Origin: Massilibacillus massiliensis
Lineage (GTDB): Bacteria > Bacillota > Negativicutes > FLKF01
DNA length: 64,000 nucleotides
Reading direction: 5' to 3'
Assembly (NCBI RefSeq): GCF_900086705.1
Contig: NZ_LT575483.1
Location: forward strand, 2,679,189-2,743,188
Shown here piece by piece: positions 7,885 through 16,828 of this stretch. A program made the position numbers and the translations under genes. Position 1 is the stretch's first letter. Each line of letters opens with the position of its first letter. The notes under the pieces were generated by a model, which saw nothing but the letters and a program-made list of their open reading frames with translations, was not told where the DNA came from and ran no database searches.

Positions 7885-7929
7885 GGGACGGTGGTAGTGT
7901 CTTAAAGGATAGGACGATACCACCGTCCC
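7885..7929. repeat. REP/MITE-like inverted repeat, copy A
   Basis: Two 17-base arms (left GGGACGGTGGTAGTGTC) with two mismatches and an 11-base spacer lie 12 bases after the rubrerythrin stop. A further CCGTCCCC follows at about 7931. The left arm is identical to that of the copy at 8472-8516. The hairpin could also act as a transcript end. Confidence 0.75.
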
Positions 7930-8010
7930 TTTGCCGTCCCCTCGGCTTCGGTATCAAAAGAAAGCCGAACAAAAATAATAAATCGAAAGTTGCTAACAAG
8001 GAGGGGTATA

Positions 8011-8418
8011 ATGAGATTAGGCGCAATAGTATTAGATAGTGATAACATTGAAGAATTATCTGATTTTTATGCAAGCATGTTAGGGTGGACTAAAAGTAGC
8101 CAGATTCATGAAGAGGAAAAATGGATTACTGTAATAAAAGCGGATTATAGCGAAACACCTTTAATATTTCAAGAAAACCCTGATTATAGCAGCCCCAAAT
8201 GGCCATCCAATAAGGACGAACAGCAACAAATGATACATTTGGACTTTTATGTTAGAATGGATGAATTTGAAAGTAAAATAGAGCACGCAATTCAGTGTGG
8301 AGCTAAAATCGCGGAAAGCCAATTTTCAAATAGATGGAAAGTGATGATAGACATTGCCGGACATCCTTTTTGCATTATTCCAATACCAAAAGATATATAT
8401 GAACAGCGATATCGTTAA
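8011..8418 (+). CDS. VOC (glyoxalase/bleomycin-resistance) family protein
   Basis: A 135-residue protein with paired beta-alpha-beta-beta-beta modules. The first module reads LGAIVLDSDNIEELSDFYAS then MLGW; the second begins at MIHLDFYVRMDEFESKIEHA and ends DIAGHPFCIIPIP. This is the vicinal oxygen chelate fold; members bind metals and small hydrophobic molecules. No substrate can be assigned. The start is set by the AAGGAGGGG site before the ATG at 8011. It sits between two copies of the inverted repeat. Confidence 0.75.
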   Translation: MRLGAIVLDSDNIEELSDFYASMLGWTKSSQIHEEEKWITVIKADYSETPLIFQENPDYSSPKWPSNKDEQQQMIHLDFYVRMDEFESKIEHAIQCGAKIAESQFSNRWKVMIDIAGHPFCIIPIPKDIYEQRYR

Positions 8419-8733
8419 ATGAAAATCTTAATCTCCTAGCTATGCTGGGGGGAACAGAGTAAAAAGACGAGGGGACGGTGGTAGTGTCTTAAAAGATAGG
8501 ACACTACCACCGTCCCTTCGTCCTTCTTTCGTCCTTGAATGGATAGGGAAATAAGATAAAAGACCTATGGTGTAAATATCTTTTAATGGTAAAATAATGA
8601 ATATTAATGACAGCTTTTGCGACATGCTTATATTGAAGGGGTGGACAAGAGCGAGGCGCTGTAGTCTGATTGGTCAAGATATGGTGATGGAGATTAGTCA
8701 TAGTAAACGAAGAAATGAAAGGATGATATAGCG
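8419..8733. other. Intergenic region with one inverted repeat
   Basis: No credible gene in 315 bases. It holds repeat copy B at 8472-8516; apart from that, nothing was recognised. Confidence 0.5.
8472..8516. repeat. REP/MITE-like inverted repeat, copy B
   Basis: Perfect 17-base arms (GGGACGGTGGTAGTGTC and its complement) surround an 11-base spacer. It nearly matches copy A 590 bases upstream in arms and spacer. It is followed by CGTCC-rich degenerate repeats to about 8536. Confidence 0.8.
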
Positions 8734-9258
8734 ATGAAAAAAGTATGGATGATAACCATGGTTTTGTTGTTGGCATACTCTAATTTGGTTTTTGCCGCGC
8801 CCAGTGAGTCTGAAGTCGTAGCGTCATTTAAAAGCTATGTAGACCAGGAAGTCAAAAAAGCAATGGATAGCTATAAAGGGCAGAATTGGCTGGTTTTCAT
8901 AATTAATAAGAAACAACCACCTAACTGGCTAGAGCCGCCATTTTGGAGGATAGTGCACTTTACAGTGAATGGCGAGTACACGATTGATCTTCGTAAGAAT
9001 GATTCTTTGATTAGACCCTATGTTGGAATATTGAAAATTGATAAAGTCAATTATTATGAGGATTTTTCCAGCCAAGAAGCTGCTGCGCAATGTGATTCGC
9101 CCAAATATCGGGATACTGACCACTATACATTTAGTATTGCCTATCAAGAGGATAAATGGGTAGTCACTAAAGTTGAGTTGCAATATGACGGTGAGCAGGA
9201 TACAAATAGTATTTATGATGTATTGAAGCTTAAACCTCAAGTGAATCATCTGTATTAG
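8734..9258 (+). CDS. Exported protein of unknown function
   Basis: A 174-residue protein with a classical signal peptide: Lys-Lys at the N terminus, a hydrophobic core (MITMVLLLAYSNLVFA) and a probable cleavage after AFA-like VFAA near residue 23. The mature part is soluble with mixed charge and has few cysteines (one near QCDSPKYRD). No family was recognised. The AAAGGATGA site supports the ATG. It is a single-gene unit that ends in the hairpin at 9375-9417. Confidence 0.7.
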   Translation: MKKVWMITMVLLLAYSNLVFAAPSESEVVASFKSYVDQEVKKAMDSYKGQNWLVFIINKKQPPNWLEPPFWRIVHFTVNGEYTIDLRKNDSLIRPYVGILKIDKVNYYEDFSSQEAAAQCDSPKYRDTDHYTFSIAYQEDKWVVTKVELQYDGEQDTNSIYDVLKLKPQVNHLY

Positions 9259-9374
9259 AGGAACAAGAGATTATGGATTTATAACCCCAAAATATCGTTT
9301 GTTGAAGATAGATTGTGGAAAATGACCGCTTCATCGCATCTGTTGCAATGAATATCAAATTTATTGTTGAAAAA

Positions 9375-9417
9375 ACGTGTCACATAACGAGTTTTAAAAA
9401 CTTGTTGTGTGACACGT
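9375..9417. terminator. Bidirectional terminator
   Basis: ACGTGTCACA and TGTGACACGT are the outer arms of a stem that continues inward with minor mismatches. It is flanked by A- and T-rich runs and lies between convergent genes (exported protein and HTH regulator). Confidence 0.75.
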
Positions 9418-9450
9418 CTTTTATTTTAGGGATAGATTAAATTTATCATT

Positions 9451-10035
9451 TTAAATGGTTTGCTGGAATAATCCGTGATTGGAACAATAGAAATATAGTT
9501 TGCCGTGCCCGAATTTATGAAATCTAAATTGCAGATTCCATTCGGGATATTGTTTCACGATAAAAACTTTATCACCTGTAACATAGGCGACAAATGCAAT
9601 ATAATGTTCTTTTATCATCTCATGAGAGGCAGAGATATAGAGCTCATCCTCTATAGGTTCTATTGCTAATCGATGTTTTTCATCGGTTTTAACTGCGGTT
9701 AATGGTTCCAGCTTTTTCCCGCAGCAGGAGATGTTGGCCTCGCCCGTCGCAGTCATGAGATTTTGACATTGCGGGCAGACGTAAAATTTTATCTTTTTCA
9801 TATTTCCTCCAATGGTTTCGTTTAATTCAATGCTGCCGGATAAGAGATATTCAATCGGAACGCCAAGGTTTTGCGATAATTCTGGGAGTAAGGATACATC
9901 GGGGCAGCCAAGTCCCCGTTCCCATTTGCTGATTGTTTTATCGCTGATATTCATTAAATCAGCAAGGTCTTTTTGTGTCATGGATTTTTCTTTTCGCAGC
10001 TGGTAGATTAATCTGCCGATTTTTTCGCAATTCAT
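9451..10035 (-). CDS. XRE-family HTH regulator fused to a complete desulfoferrodoxin-like domain
   Basis: A 194-residue protein. An XRE helix-turn-helix (about residues 5-60: IYQLRKEKSMTQKDLADLMN, then ISDKTISKWERG) is followed by a desulfoferrodoxin-type module. The small iron-binding domain has its four cysteines (C87, C90, C104, C105: CPQCQN and SCCGKKL). The superoxide-reductase domain keeps all five iron ligands of that family (H121 in DEKH, H138 in SHEM, H144 in EHYI, C184 and H187 in CSNHG), plus the Glu-Lys pair before the first His. It may be a redox-sensing regulator, a DNA-bound superoxide reductase, or both. The ATG at 10035 is chosen because the upstream GTG lies inside the GAGGTG ribosome site. 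Confidence 0.85.
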   Translation of the reverse strand: MNCEKIGRLIYQLRKEKSMTQKDLADLMNISDKTISKWERGLGCPDVSLLPELSQNLGVPIEYLLSGSIELNETIGGNMKKIKFYVCPQCQNLMTATGEANISCCGKKLEPLTAVKTDEKHRLAIEPIEDELYISASHEMIKEHYIAFVAYVTGDKVFIVKQYPEWNLQFRFHKFGHGKLYFYCSNHGLFQQTI

Positions 10036-10170
10036 CTGTATCACCTCACAAATTCATTGTAGGATATTTTGCAGTTAAGAACAATAAACGAACCGTAGAG
10101 TTAGATGGCGGTAAAATAATAAAGTTTATTTTTATAGTTTGTACGCGCTGGTATATTTCAATAACAAAAA

Positions 10171-10211
10171 AAGGGCGCTTGTCAGATCTTTAGGATTTGA
10201 CAAGCGCCCTT
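10171..10211. terminator. Terminator of purB
   Basis: AAGGGCGCTTGTCA and TGACAAGCGCCCTT form a perfect 14-bp stem with a 13-base loop. Oligo-A on one side and oligo-T on the other allow use in both directions. It lies 16 bases past the purB stop on the minus strand. Confidence 0.9.
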
Positions 10212-10226
10212 CTTTTTTATGTGAAT

Positions 10227-11582
10227 TTATATATTTTTTAATAAAGAACTGGCAATTCCGATGTATTGTGCAGGCGTTAAAGCCAGTAAACGTTTTTTGT
10301 CCGCTGCTGGAAGATCTACGCTTTCGATAAAGGCCTTGAGATCTTCTTCTGCGATGCCTTTCCCGCGTGTGATTGCTTTTAATTGATCGTAGGAATTGGC
10401 ATGTCCGTTTTTACGCATGACAGTTTGTACTGCTTCAGATAGAACTTCCCACGCATGGTCTAAGTCGGCAGCAAGGGATTCTTTATTTACTACTGTCTTT
10501 TTCAAACCTTTTAATGCGTAAGTAATGGCAAGATAGGAATGTGCGATACCTGTACCGATATTGCGTTGTGCCGAGGAATCGCTAAGGTCACGTTGCAAAC
10601 GGGAGATCGGCAATTTATTTGCTAAATGATCCAATACGGCATTGCTCAGACCGAGATTTGCTTCTGAATTTTCAAAGTCAATTGGATTTACTTTGTGTGG
10701 CATTGTGGAAGAACCTACTTCACCAGCAATTGCTTTTTGCTTAAAGTAACCAAGTGAAATATAAAGCCACATATCACGATCGAAATCTAGAAGAATATTG
10801 TTAAAACGCGCAAGTATATGGAATGTTTCAGCAACATAATCATGCGATTCAATCTGTGTAGTTAATGGGTTGTAAGTTAAGCCAAGACCTTCTACAAAAG
10901 AACGAGAGGTTGCTTGCCAATCTACTTCTGGATAGGCAATGCTATGGGCATTAAAATTGCCGACAGCACCGTTGAATTTGCCTAGATATTCTTGTGCACG
11001 AAGTTGTTTTAGCTGACGATTCCAGCGATAGATAAATACAGCCAGTTCTTTTCCAACTGTTGTAGGCGATGCAGCCTGTCCGTGGGTATGTGCGAGCATG
11101 GGAATGTCTTGTTCTTCTTTTGCCATTGTTGTAACCGTTTGAATCAAGTTTTCCATAGCTGGAAGCCAAACATCCTCAATCCCGTGTTTTAGCATGAGCG
11201 CATAGGAAAGATTGTTAATGTCTTCTGATGTACAAGAAAAATGAATAAATTCTAATACGTCAGATAATGACATGCTGCCTAAAGTTTCGCGCAGATAATA
11301 TTCGATTGCTTTTACGTCATGATTGGTTGTGCGTTCAATTTCTTTAATGCGCAATGCTGCAGCTTCATCAAAATTTTTCACAATATCGCGTAAAAATGTA
11401 ATTTCTTCTGGAGTAAAGGAACGAATTTCAGAGAAAGCAGAGTTGTTTGCCATCGCGATTAGCCATTCTACTTCTACGTGGATCCGATATTTTATTAAAG
11501 CCCATTCTGAAAAATAGTCGCCTAAAGGTGCCGTAATGTGTCCATAGCGTCCTTCTAGCGGCGTAAGTGATTTAATGCTCAT
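10227..11582 (-). CDS. purB: Adenylosuccinate lyase
   Basis: A 451-residue enzyme of the fumarase/aspartase superfamily. It acts twice in purine synthesis: on SAICAR to give AICAR, and on adenylosuccinate to give AMP, releasing fumarate each time. The signature loop SSTMPHKVNPIDFEN (near residue 290) carries the catalytic Ser. The conserved HFSCTSEDINN and AHTHGQAASPTTVGKE segments are also present. The length matches the long form of the enzyme. It is monocistronic with its own terminator and no other purine gene beside it. Confidence 0.93.
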   Translation of the reverse strand: MSIKSLTPLEGRYGHITAPLGDYFSEWALIKYRIHVEVEWLIAMANNSAFSEIRSFTPEEITFLRDIVKNFDEAAALRIKEIERTTNHDVKAIEYYLRETLGSMSLSDVLEFIHFSCTSEDINNLSYALMLKHGIEDVWLPAMENLIQTVTTMAKEEQDIPMLAHTHGQAASPTTVGKELAVFIYRWNRQLKQLRAQEYLGKFNGAVGNFNAHSIAYPEVDWQATSRSFVEGLGLTYNPLTTQIESHDYVAETFHILARFNNILLDFDRDMWLYISLGYFKQKAIAGEVGSSTMPHKVNPIDFENSEANLGLSNAVLDHLANKLPISRLQRDLSDSSAQRNIGTGIAHSYLAITYALKGLKKTVVNKESLAADLDHAWEVLSEAVQTVMRKNGHANSYDQLKAITRGKGIAEEDLKAFIESVDLPAADKKRLLALTPAQYIGIASSLLKNI

Positions 11583-11761
11583 TTTTATACCTCATCATTC
11601 TTTCAAAATTAACAGCATCAATGAAATTGCCATCAAAAATATATGATTATTATACTACATTACAGCCTTACAATGCCACGCTATAAAATAAATTATCTAA
11701 AAACAAAGAAAAATGAGAATAGGAAGTCTGTTTGTTCAAAGATTCTAGAAAGAAGTCTCGT

Positions 11762-12757
11762 TTAAAAATGCTTGAGATTTGTTAATATGCGATTTAAGGT
11801 TTGTAGGTTAAGTGACCCGGTGCCAAGGCTGACACCTAAGATAACAAAACAGAGGGCGGCTAGATAGTTCCATTCTAATGGTTCATTTAAGAAAAATGCA
11901 GATGCAAAGACACCGGCGACAGGAATTCCATTTTGGAAAAGGGACGATTTGGAGGCACCGATGCGCTGTATACCCATATTCCACCACAAAGCGCCTAAAG
12001 CGGTGTTTACTAAGCTGGAAAATAAGAGTACGCTAAGTGGATACATATCAAATGCGCCTTCATAAATCCAAATAGGATTTACAAAACAGCCAAATATAAT
12101 TAGGGCCAACGTGGCAACCGCGTGCGTATATGCGGTTACGATTAATGGGGCAACATTCGCAGTACTTTTTTTTACGAATAAGGAGCCAATAACCGCCGTG
12201 AGCATGGCTAGAAACATAACAAAGTCACCGAATAGAGTAGCCGTACCTTGAATTTTGCCAGATACTACGAGTATAACACCGCTGAAACCAAAGCAAATGC
12301 CCAGCCCTTTAAACCATGTTAGAGGTTCAGCGGCTAGGCGGCTTGCCAAAAGTGCTGTTAGAAGAGGGTTCAGACCTAGAATGAGAGCAGCATGAGTTCC
12401 GCTGGTCAAGGCAATGCCAGAAGATAGTGTTATATGATGAAGAAATATTGCAAATAGGGAAACGCCAAGCATGGGGAATAAAGCAGATTGTGGTGGCCTT
12501 TGGAATCCGTATTTGGAAATGACGATAGGCAGTAAAAGGCAGGTAGCTAAAAAAAGACGGATAGGTGCGAGTGACAATGGTGGGAAAAATGTAGTCAGGT
12601 ATTTTATCATTACGACATTGATTCCCCAAAGGATAACGACGAATACTAACAATCCTGAGGTAGAACAATACTTTCGTGCAGGCTTAGACAACGCGGCAAA
12701 AAGTATCATGAACTTTTGTACATAACTAGATTTTTCACGCATACAATCTTTTCTCAT
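11762..12757 (-). CDS. EamA-family (DMT superfamily) transporter
   Basis: A 331-residue membrane protein with about ten hydrophobic helices in two EamA repeats. The first repeat contains LWGINVVMIKYLTTFFPP, the motif near the start of such carriers. The second repeat ends with FLNEPLEWNYLAALCFVILG. These proteins usually export amino acids or other metabolites; the substrate is not evident. About 30 residues precede the first helix. The AGAGGTG site before the ATG at 12757 supports this start. It is divergent from the AraC regulator at 12889, which may control it. Confidence 0.82.
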   Translation of the reverse strand: MRKDCMREKSSYVQKFMILFAALSKPARKYCSTSGLLVFVVILWGINVVMIKYLTTFFPPLSLAPIRLFLATCLLLPIVISKYGFQRPPQSALFPMLGVSLFAIFLHHITLSSGIALTSGTHAALILGLNPLLTALLASRLAAEPLTWFKGLGICFGFSGVILVVSGKIQGTATLFGDFVMFLAMLTAVIGSLFVKKSTANVAPLIVTAYTHAVATLALIIFGCFVNPIWIYEGAFDMYPLSVLLFSSLVNTALGALWWNMGIQRIGASKSSLFQNGIPVAGVFASAFFLNEPLEWNYLAALCFVILGVSLGTGSLNLQTLNRILTNLKHF

Positions 12758-12888
12758 GTATACACCTCTCTACAATAGGATTAAGTTGCTGTATTAAGAG
12801 TAAGCATGATACTATTGTAAGAAATGATATGGTGTTTTTCATGAACAATCTTGTGAAAATATAGCATAATCTTGTTGAGGTGAAGCAT

Positions 12889-13746
12889 ATGGATATTGAG
12901 CAAGTCGGTCAGAGATGTAGGTTTAGCCGCTCAGATTTTCCTGTGGATATCCATCGCAGTGAGCATCATAGAATAGGAACTGTCATTGAATGTCATTGGC
13001 ATGAAAACTTTGAAATTCTGTACTTTGAGAAAGGCGCAGCAACGGTCTATTGCAATTCTCAGCCAATTCAGGTTGAGACGGGAGATTTGATTATTATAAA
13101 CAGTAATGATTTACATTACTGTGAAAGCCGTTCTGAGCATCTAATTTATTATGTTGTTGAATTTGATCTTACCTTTATTCAGAGTAATCAAATTGATTTA
13201 TGCCAGCTCAAGTACATGGTACCTTTAGTGCAAAATAGATTTCTTTTTCGTAATCAGATCGAAAAGGACAGCAGCTTGCGAGAAGAAATTCTGCAGCTTA
13301 TATCCGAGTATTATAGAAAAGAATTTGGCTATGAATTATCTGTAAAATCTTATATTTATCGTGTTTTAGTGCTATTACTTCGTTATTATAAAGAACAAAC
13401 GATAAGTGAAGCGGCAAAAAAACATCAACGCAGAACGCTAGCTTGTCTTGCACCGGTGTTAGAATACATGGAAGCTCATTATACAGAGAAACTCACGCTC
13501 GATGCGCTTTCTTCAGCCGCGCATATGAGTTCTTATTATTTTTGCAGATTATTTAAAAGTTTTACCGGAAAATCGCCTACTGCGTATATTACACATCTTC
13601 GTTTGAACAAAGCTGCAGTTCTCTTACAGGAAAATAAACTAAATATCACAGAAGTAGCATTAACAGTGGGGTTTAGTGATAGTAACTATTTTAGTCGTCA
13701 ATTCAAAAAATATAAAAAGGTAGCACCTTCTAAGTTACAGAAGTAG
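12889..13746 (+). CDS. AraC-family transcriptional regulator
   Basis: A 285-residue regulator. The N-terminal part is a cupin-type sensing domain (HWHENFEILYFEKGAATVY, then VETGDLIIINSNDLHY). The C-terminal AraC domain has two helix-turn-helix motifs: LTLDALSSAAHMSSYYFCRL with FKSFTGKSP, then ITEVALTVGFSDSNYFSRQF with KKYKKVAPS. The start is the ATG at 12889, with GAGGTG six bases upstream; the upstream GTG lies within that site. It is divergent from the EamA exporter, the most likely target. Confidence 0.85.
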   Translation: MDIEQVGQRCRFSRSDFPVDIHRSEHHRIGTVIECHWHENFEILYFEKGAATVYCNSQPIQVETGDLIIINSNDLHYCESRSEHLIYYVVEFDLTFIQSNQIDLCQLKYMVPLVQNRFLFRNQIEKDSSLREEILQLISEYYRKEFGYELSVKSYIYRVLVLLLRYYKEQTISEAAKKHQRRTLACLAPVLEYMEAHYTEKLTLDALSSAAHMSSYYFCRLFKSFTGKSPTAYITHLRLNKAAVLLQENKLNITEVALTVGFSDSNYFSRQFKKYKKVAPSKLQK

Positions 13747-13795
13747 GTTGAACAGTAAAAATTGGTATTGCAGATTGGGGAATGGGCAAGCTTTT

Positions 13796-13945
13796 ATGAA
13801 AAAGAAAATCGTTCGGTGGTTGAGAAGCTGCGTGATTATCATTGTCACGTCAGCTTTTTTTACGCTTGAAAATTCAAATTACTACGAGTTTGTTGCAGTT
13901 TTTTTTGTCATAACGGCTGCTTATAGCGTAAGAAAAATATCTTAG
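13796..13945 (+). CDS. Possible small membrane protein
   Basis: A 49-residue reading frame that begins with MKKKIVRWLRSC, has two hydrophobic segments (VIIIVTSAFF and EFVAVFFVITAAY) and ends RKIS. Positive ends and paired helices are plausible for a small membrane protein. The ribosome site is weak (GGGG-rich, about 17 bases upstream), so it may not be expressed. It starts 50 bases after the AraC gene. Confidence 0.35.
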   Translation: MKKKIVRWLRSCVIIIVTSAFFTLENSNYYEFVAVFFVITAAYSVRKIS

Positions 13946-14148
13946 TGATGGATTTATATTTAAATAAAATATTAAATTCGGTTGATTTTATCAGCAAAAA
14001 ATAGTATTGTTAAATAAATGATAGAAATGTTTTAGTACATGTTAAATAAATAAAAATTATGTTAATTCATGTATAATTAGCATGTTTAGAAGCGTAGCGA
14101 TTTATTCACAAATTCGATGGGAAGAGGAGTATTTAGCAAACGTGATTG

Positions 14149-14226
14149 AACACAAAGAACACGAAGTACACAACGGGTAGATCATACTGATTCCTTTGCG
14201 TCGAGTTGTAGCTTTGTGTTTTTTTA
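14149..14226 (+). terminator. Terminator-like hairpin in the nuo leader
   Basis: AACACAAAG and CTTTGTGTT form a 9-bp outer stem, with an inner ACAAC/GTTGT pairing, followed directly by a run of T. It lies about 150 bases before nuoA. It could end transcription from the AraC side or act as an attenuator for nuo. The rest of 13946-14373 is AT-rich with no gene seen. Confidence 0.5.
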
Positions 14227-14373
14227 TGAGGATGTATAGTTAAAAGAATAATAGAATATGCTTATGGAAACAATGGAGAACAAAGCTTTATGATAATGAC
14301 TGGTGTCATTCCAGTTTTATAGAAATATGCTGGCGCACAGCCTATGGGCAGTGTAGGGGGGAGGGGATTCATT

Positions 14374-14736
14374 ATGTTAGAGGAGTTTGGCAGTGTTGGA
14401 TTGTTATTGTTGATTGCCTTTGCGTTTCCGTTATTGGCATTAGGAACGGCATTTATCATTCGACCACATCCTCGAAATCAAGATATTGAAAAATCTTTAC
14501 CGTATGAGTGTGGCGTTGATACGGTCGGCGAAACTTGGGTTCAGTTTAGAGCAAGTTATTTTTTGTATGCTTTGGTTTTTATTGCTTTTGATATTGAGAC
14601 TGTATTCTTGTATCTATGGGCGATTCAGTTTAAGCAGCTTGGGACGTTTGCCTTTATTGAGATGTTTATTTTCCTCAGTATCTTATTGGTGGGCTTAGGA
14701 TATGCATGGAAGAAAGGGGCCTTGGAATGGAAGTGA
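14374..14736 (+). CDS. nuoA: NADH-quinone oxidoreductase subunit A
   Basis: A 120-residue membrane subunit of complex I with three hydrophobic helices. The conserved loop between helices one and two reads [19 protein letters not shown], containing the Cys of the quinone-site loop, and the second helix carries [11 protein letters not shown]. It is first in an 11-gene operon (nuoABCDHIJKLMN). The ATG at 14374 is chosen because a GGGGGGAGGGG site precedes it; an ATG ten codons upstream lies before that site. Its stop overlaps the start of nuoB by ten bases. Confidence 0.92.
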   Translation: MLEEFGSVGLLLLIAFAFPLLALGTAFIIRPHPRNQDIEKSLPYECGVDTVGETWVQFRASYFLYALVFIAFDIETVFLYLWAIQFKQLGTFAFIEMFIFLSILLVGLGYAWKKGALEWK

Positions 14737-15236
14737 ATCATTTACAGAAGCAAGAAGACAATGCCTTGCTTCAGAAAAATATTATTTTAACCAGCGTTGA
14801 TACTGTATTAAAGTGGGCGCGCAGTAATTCTTTATGGCCTTTATCTTCAGGGCTTGCTTGTTGTGCGATCGAAATGATGTCCGCTGCCGCTGCTAGATTT
14901 GATTTATCAAGGTTTGGTTATGAAGTCTTTCGTGCTTCACCCAGACAGGCAGATTTGCTTATTGTGGCTGGTACTTTAACTTGGACAATGGCTGGTCCAC
15001 TCAAACGTTTGTATGCACAGATGCCAGAGCCGAAATATGTGATTGCAATGGGGAGCTGTGCAAATTCCGGAGGTCCTTTTGCGGATTCTTACTCCGTTGT
15101 TCCCGGTGTGGATCAGATCTTACCGGTGGATGTATATATTCCTGGCTGTCCGCCGCGTCCGGAGGCCTTAATTCATGGGATGCTGGAGTTGAAGCGGAAA
15201 ATTAACAATCCTGAAGTTGCGAGGAAAGAAGTATGA
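14727..15236 (+). CDS. nuoB: NADH-quinone oxidoreductase subunit B
   Basis: A 169-residue peripheral-arm subunit that carries iron-sulfur cluster N2, the last electron carrier before quinone. The four ligand cysteines are visible: the CC pair in [11 protein letters not shown], one in [11 protein letters not shown] and one in [11 protein letters not shown]. The start at 14727 fits an AAAGGGG site and overlaps nuoA. The end overlaps nuoC by four bases (ATGA), so the genes are translationally coupled. Confidence 0.94.
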   Translation: MEVNHLQKQEDNALLQKNIILTSVDTVLKWARSNSLWPLSSGLACCAIEMMSAAAARFDLSRFGYEVFRASPRQADLLIVAGTLTWTMAGPLKRLYAQMPEPKYVIAMGSCANSGGPFADSYSVVPGVDQILPVDVYIPGCPPRPEALIHGMLELKRKINNPEVARKEV

Positions 15237-15700
15237 GCAGTCGAGATGCGATACAGCTATTAGAAGAATTACAGGCACGGTATTCGGATGTTGCGAAAAT
15301 CGTGGGGGAAGGAACTCAGCAAGTTTTACTTGTTGAAGCCGGCGGGATGCTGGAGTTGTTTGAGGAACTTAAAACAAATGAGAGCTATCAATTCAACATG
15401 TTACGTAATCTAACCGCGGTGGACTACACTGACTATCTAGAAATGGTATATCATTTCTATTCTTTTCCAAATCGGCGGGCGATTACAGTGAAAGTGCGTT
15501 GTGATATACAAGATCCGCAGGTTTCATCTGTCACAGCGATTTGGCCTTCGGCGGATTTTCAAGAACGGGAAATCTATGATCTACTTGGCGTCCAGTTTCA
15601 AGGGCATCCTGATTTAAGACGTATTTTGCTGCCGGAGGATTTTTCAGGACATCCGTTGCGGAAAACGTATGAGATGAAAAATACAAGGGAAAAGAGGTAG
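15233..15700 (+). CDS. nuoC: NADH-quinone oxidoreductase subunit C
   Basis: A 155-residue peripheral subunit (30-kDa type). The family signature is [20 protein letters not shown]-like: here [20 protein letters not shown], followed by [14 protein letters not shown] and GHPLRKTYE. It is separate from nuoD, as in most Firmicutes, rather than fused as in E. coli. It starts at the ATG overlapping the nuoB stop. It helps form the quinone-reducing module with NuoB, D and I. Confidence 0.93.
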   Translation: MSSRDAIQLLEELQARYSDVAKIVGEGTQQVLLVEAGGMLELFEELKTNESYQFNMLRNLTAVDYTDYLEMVYHFYSFPNRRAITVKVRCDIQDPQVSSVTAIWPSADFQEREIYDLLGVQFQGHPDLRRILLPEDFSGHPLRKTYEMKNTREKR

Positions 15701-15707
15701 TCTATGC

Positions 15708-16805
15708 ATGGTAAAGACAGAAACCTATACGCTGAATATGGGACCACAGCATCCGAGTACGCACGGTGTTTTACAAGTTGTATTAGAACTTGATGGAGAA
15801 CGGGTGGTACAAGCGATGCCGCATATGGGATATTTGCATCGCGGGATCGAAAAGTTGGCTGAGAGTCGAACCTATGCGCAGTTTATTCCCTATACCGATC
15901 GTTTAGATTATGTTTCTTCTATGGGCAATAATTTAGGTTATTGTCAAACGGTAGAAAAGTTGATGGAGATTGTAGTTCCAGAACGTGCGGAGTATCTTAG
16001 AATTATGATGACGGAGCTGAATCGTATTGCGAGTCATTTGATTTTTATGGGGTCGCTGGCAATGGATTTGGGGGCTTCAACCGGTATGATGTTCGGCTTT
16101 CGCACGCGAGAGCGAATTTTGGATTTGTTTGATATGGTTTGCGGTGCCAGACAGACTTATAGTTACATACGATTTGGCGGTGTTTCAGCGGATCTTCCAT
16201 CCGCGTTTATCCCTGCATTGAAAGAATTTTTGGCGGATTTTCCTGCGATGCTTGAAGAATATCACAATTTGTTGACTGGCAACGAGATTTTTTATCATCG
16301 ATTAAAAAATACGGGAATAATTTCTGGGCAGAGAGCACTAGAAATAGGTTTAACTGGACCTGTTTTGCGTGCATCCGGCATTGCCTATGATATTCGCAAA
16401 GCCGAGCCATATGGTGTGTATGATCGATTTGATTTTACAGTACCTTTGGGCAAAGTTGGAGATTGCTGGGATCGATATATTGTGCGTATGGAAGAAATGC
16501 AGCAAAGTTCTGAGATTGTACGGCAAGCGCTGGAACAAATGCCTGAGGGGGAAATCATGGCGAAGATTCCCAAGATAGTAAAACCGCCAGTTGGCGAAAT
16601 GTATCATTCCATTGAAAATCCACGCGGTGAGCTGGGGTATTATATTGTAAGCAATGGTTCAACCAAACCTTACCGCCTCCATGTGCGGCGTCCTTCTTTT
16701 ATCAATTTGCAGGTGTTGAATGAAGCTTGTCAAGGTTTGCTGATCGGTGATGTTGTAGCTGTACTGGCGACGTTGGACTCGTTGATGGGAGAAGTGGATT
16801 GTTAA
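15708..16805 (+). CDS. nuoD: NADH-quinone oxidoreductase subunit D
   Basis: A 365-residue peripheral subunit (49-kDa type), homologous to the large subunit of NiFe hydrogenases but without the nickel ligands. It begins [15 protein letters not shown] and has [13 protein letters not shown] and the C-terminal motif [19 protein letters not shown]. Its conserved His and Tyr line the quinone pocket next to cluster N2. The gap to nuoC is seven bases. Confidence 0.94.
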   Translation: MVKTETYTLNMGPQHPSTHGVLQVVLELDGERVVQAMPHMGYLHRGIEKLAESRTYAQFIPYTDRLDYVSSMGNNLGYCQTVEKLMEIVVPERAEYLRIMMTELNRIASHLIFMGSLAMDLGASTGMMFGFRTRERILDLFDMVCGARQTYSYIRFGGVSADLPSAFIPALKEFLADFPAMLEEYHNLLTGNEIFYHRLKNTGIISGQRALEIGLTGPVLRASGIAYDIRKAEPYGVYDRFDFTVPLGKVGDCWDRYIVRMEEMQQSSEIVRQALEQMPEGEIMAKIPKIVKPPVGEMYHSIENPRGELGYYIVSNGSTKPYRLHVRRPSFINLQVLNEACQGLLIGDVVAVLATLDSLMGEVDC

Positions 16806-16828
16806 TGCTAGGCGAGGGGGTGTAAAAC

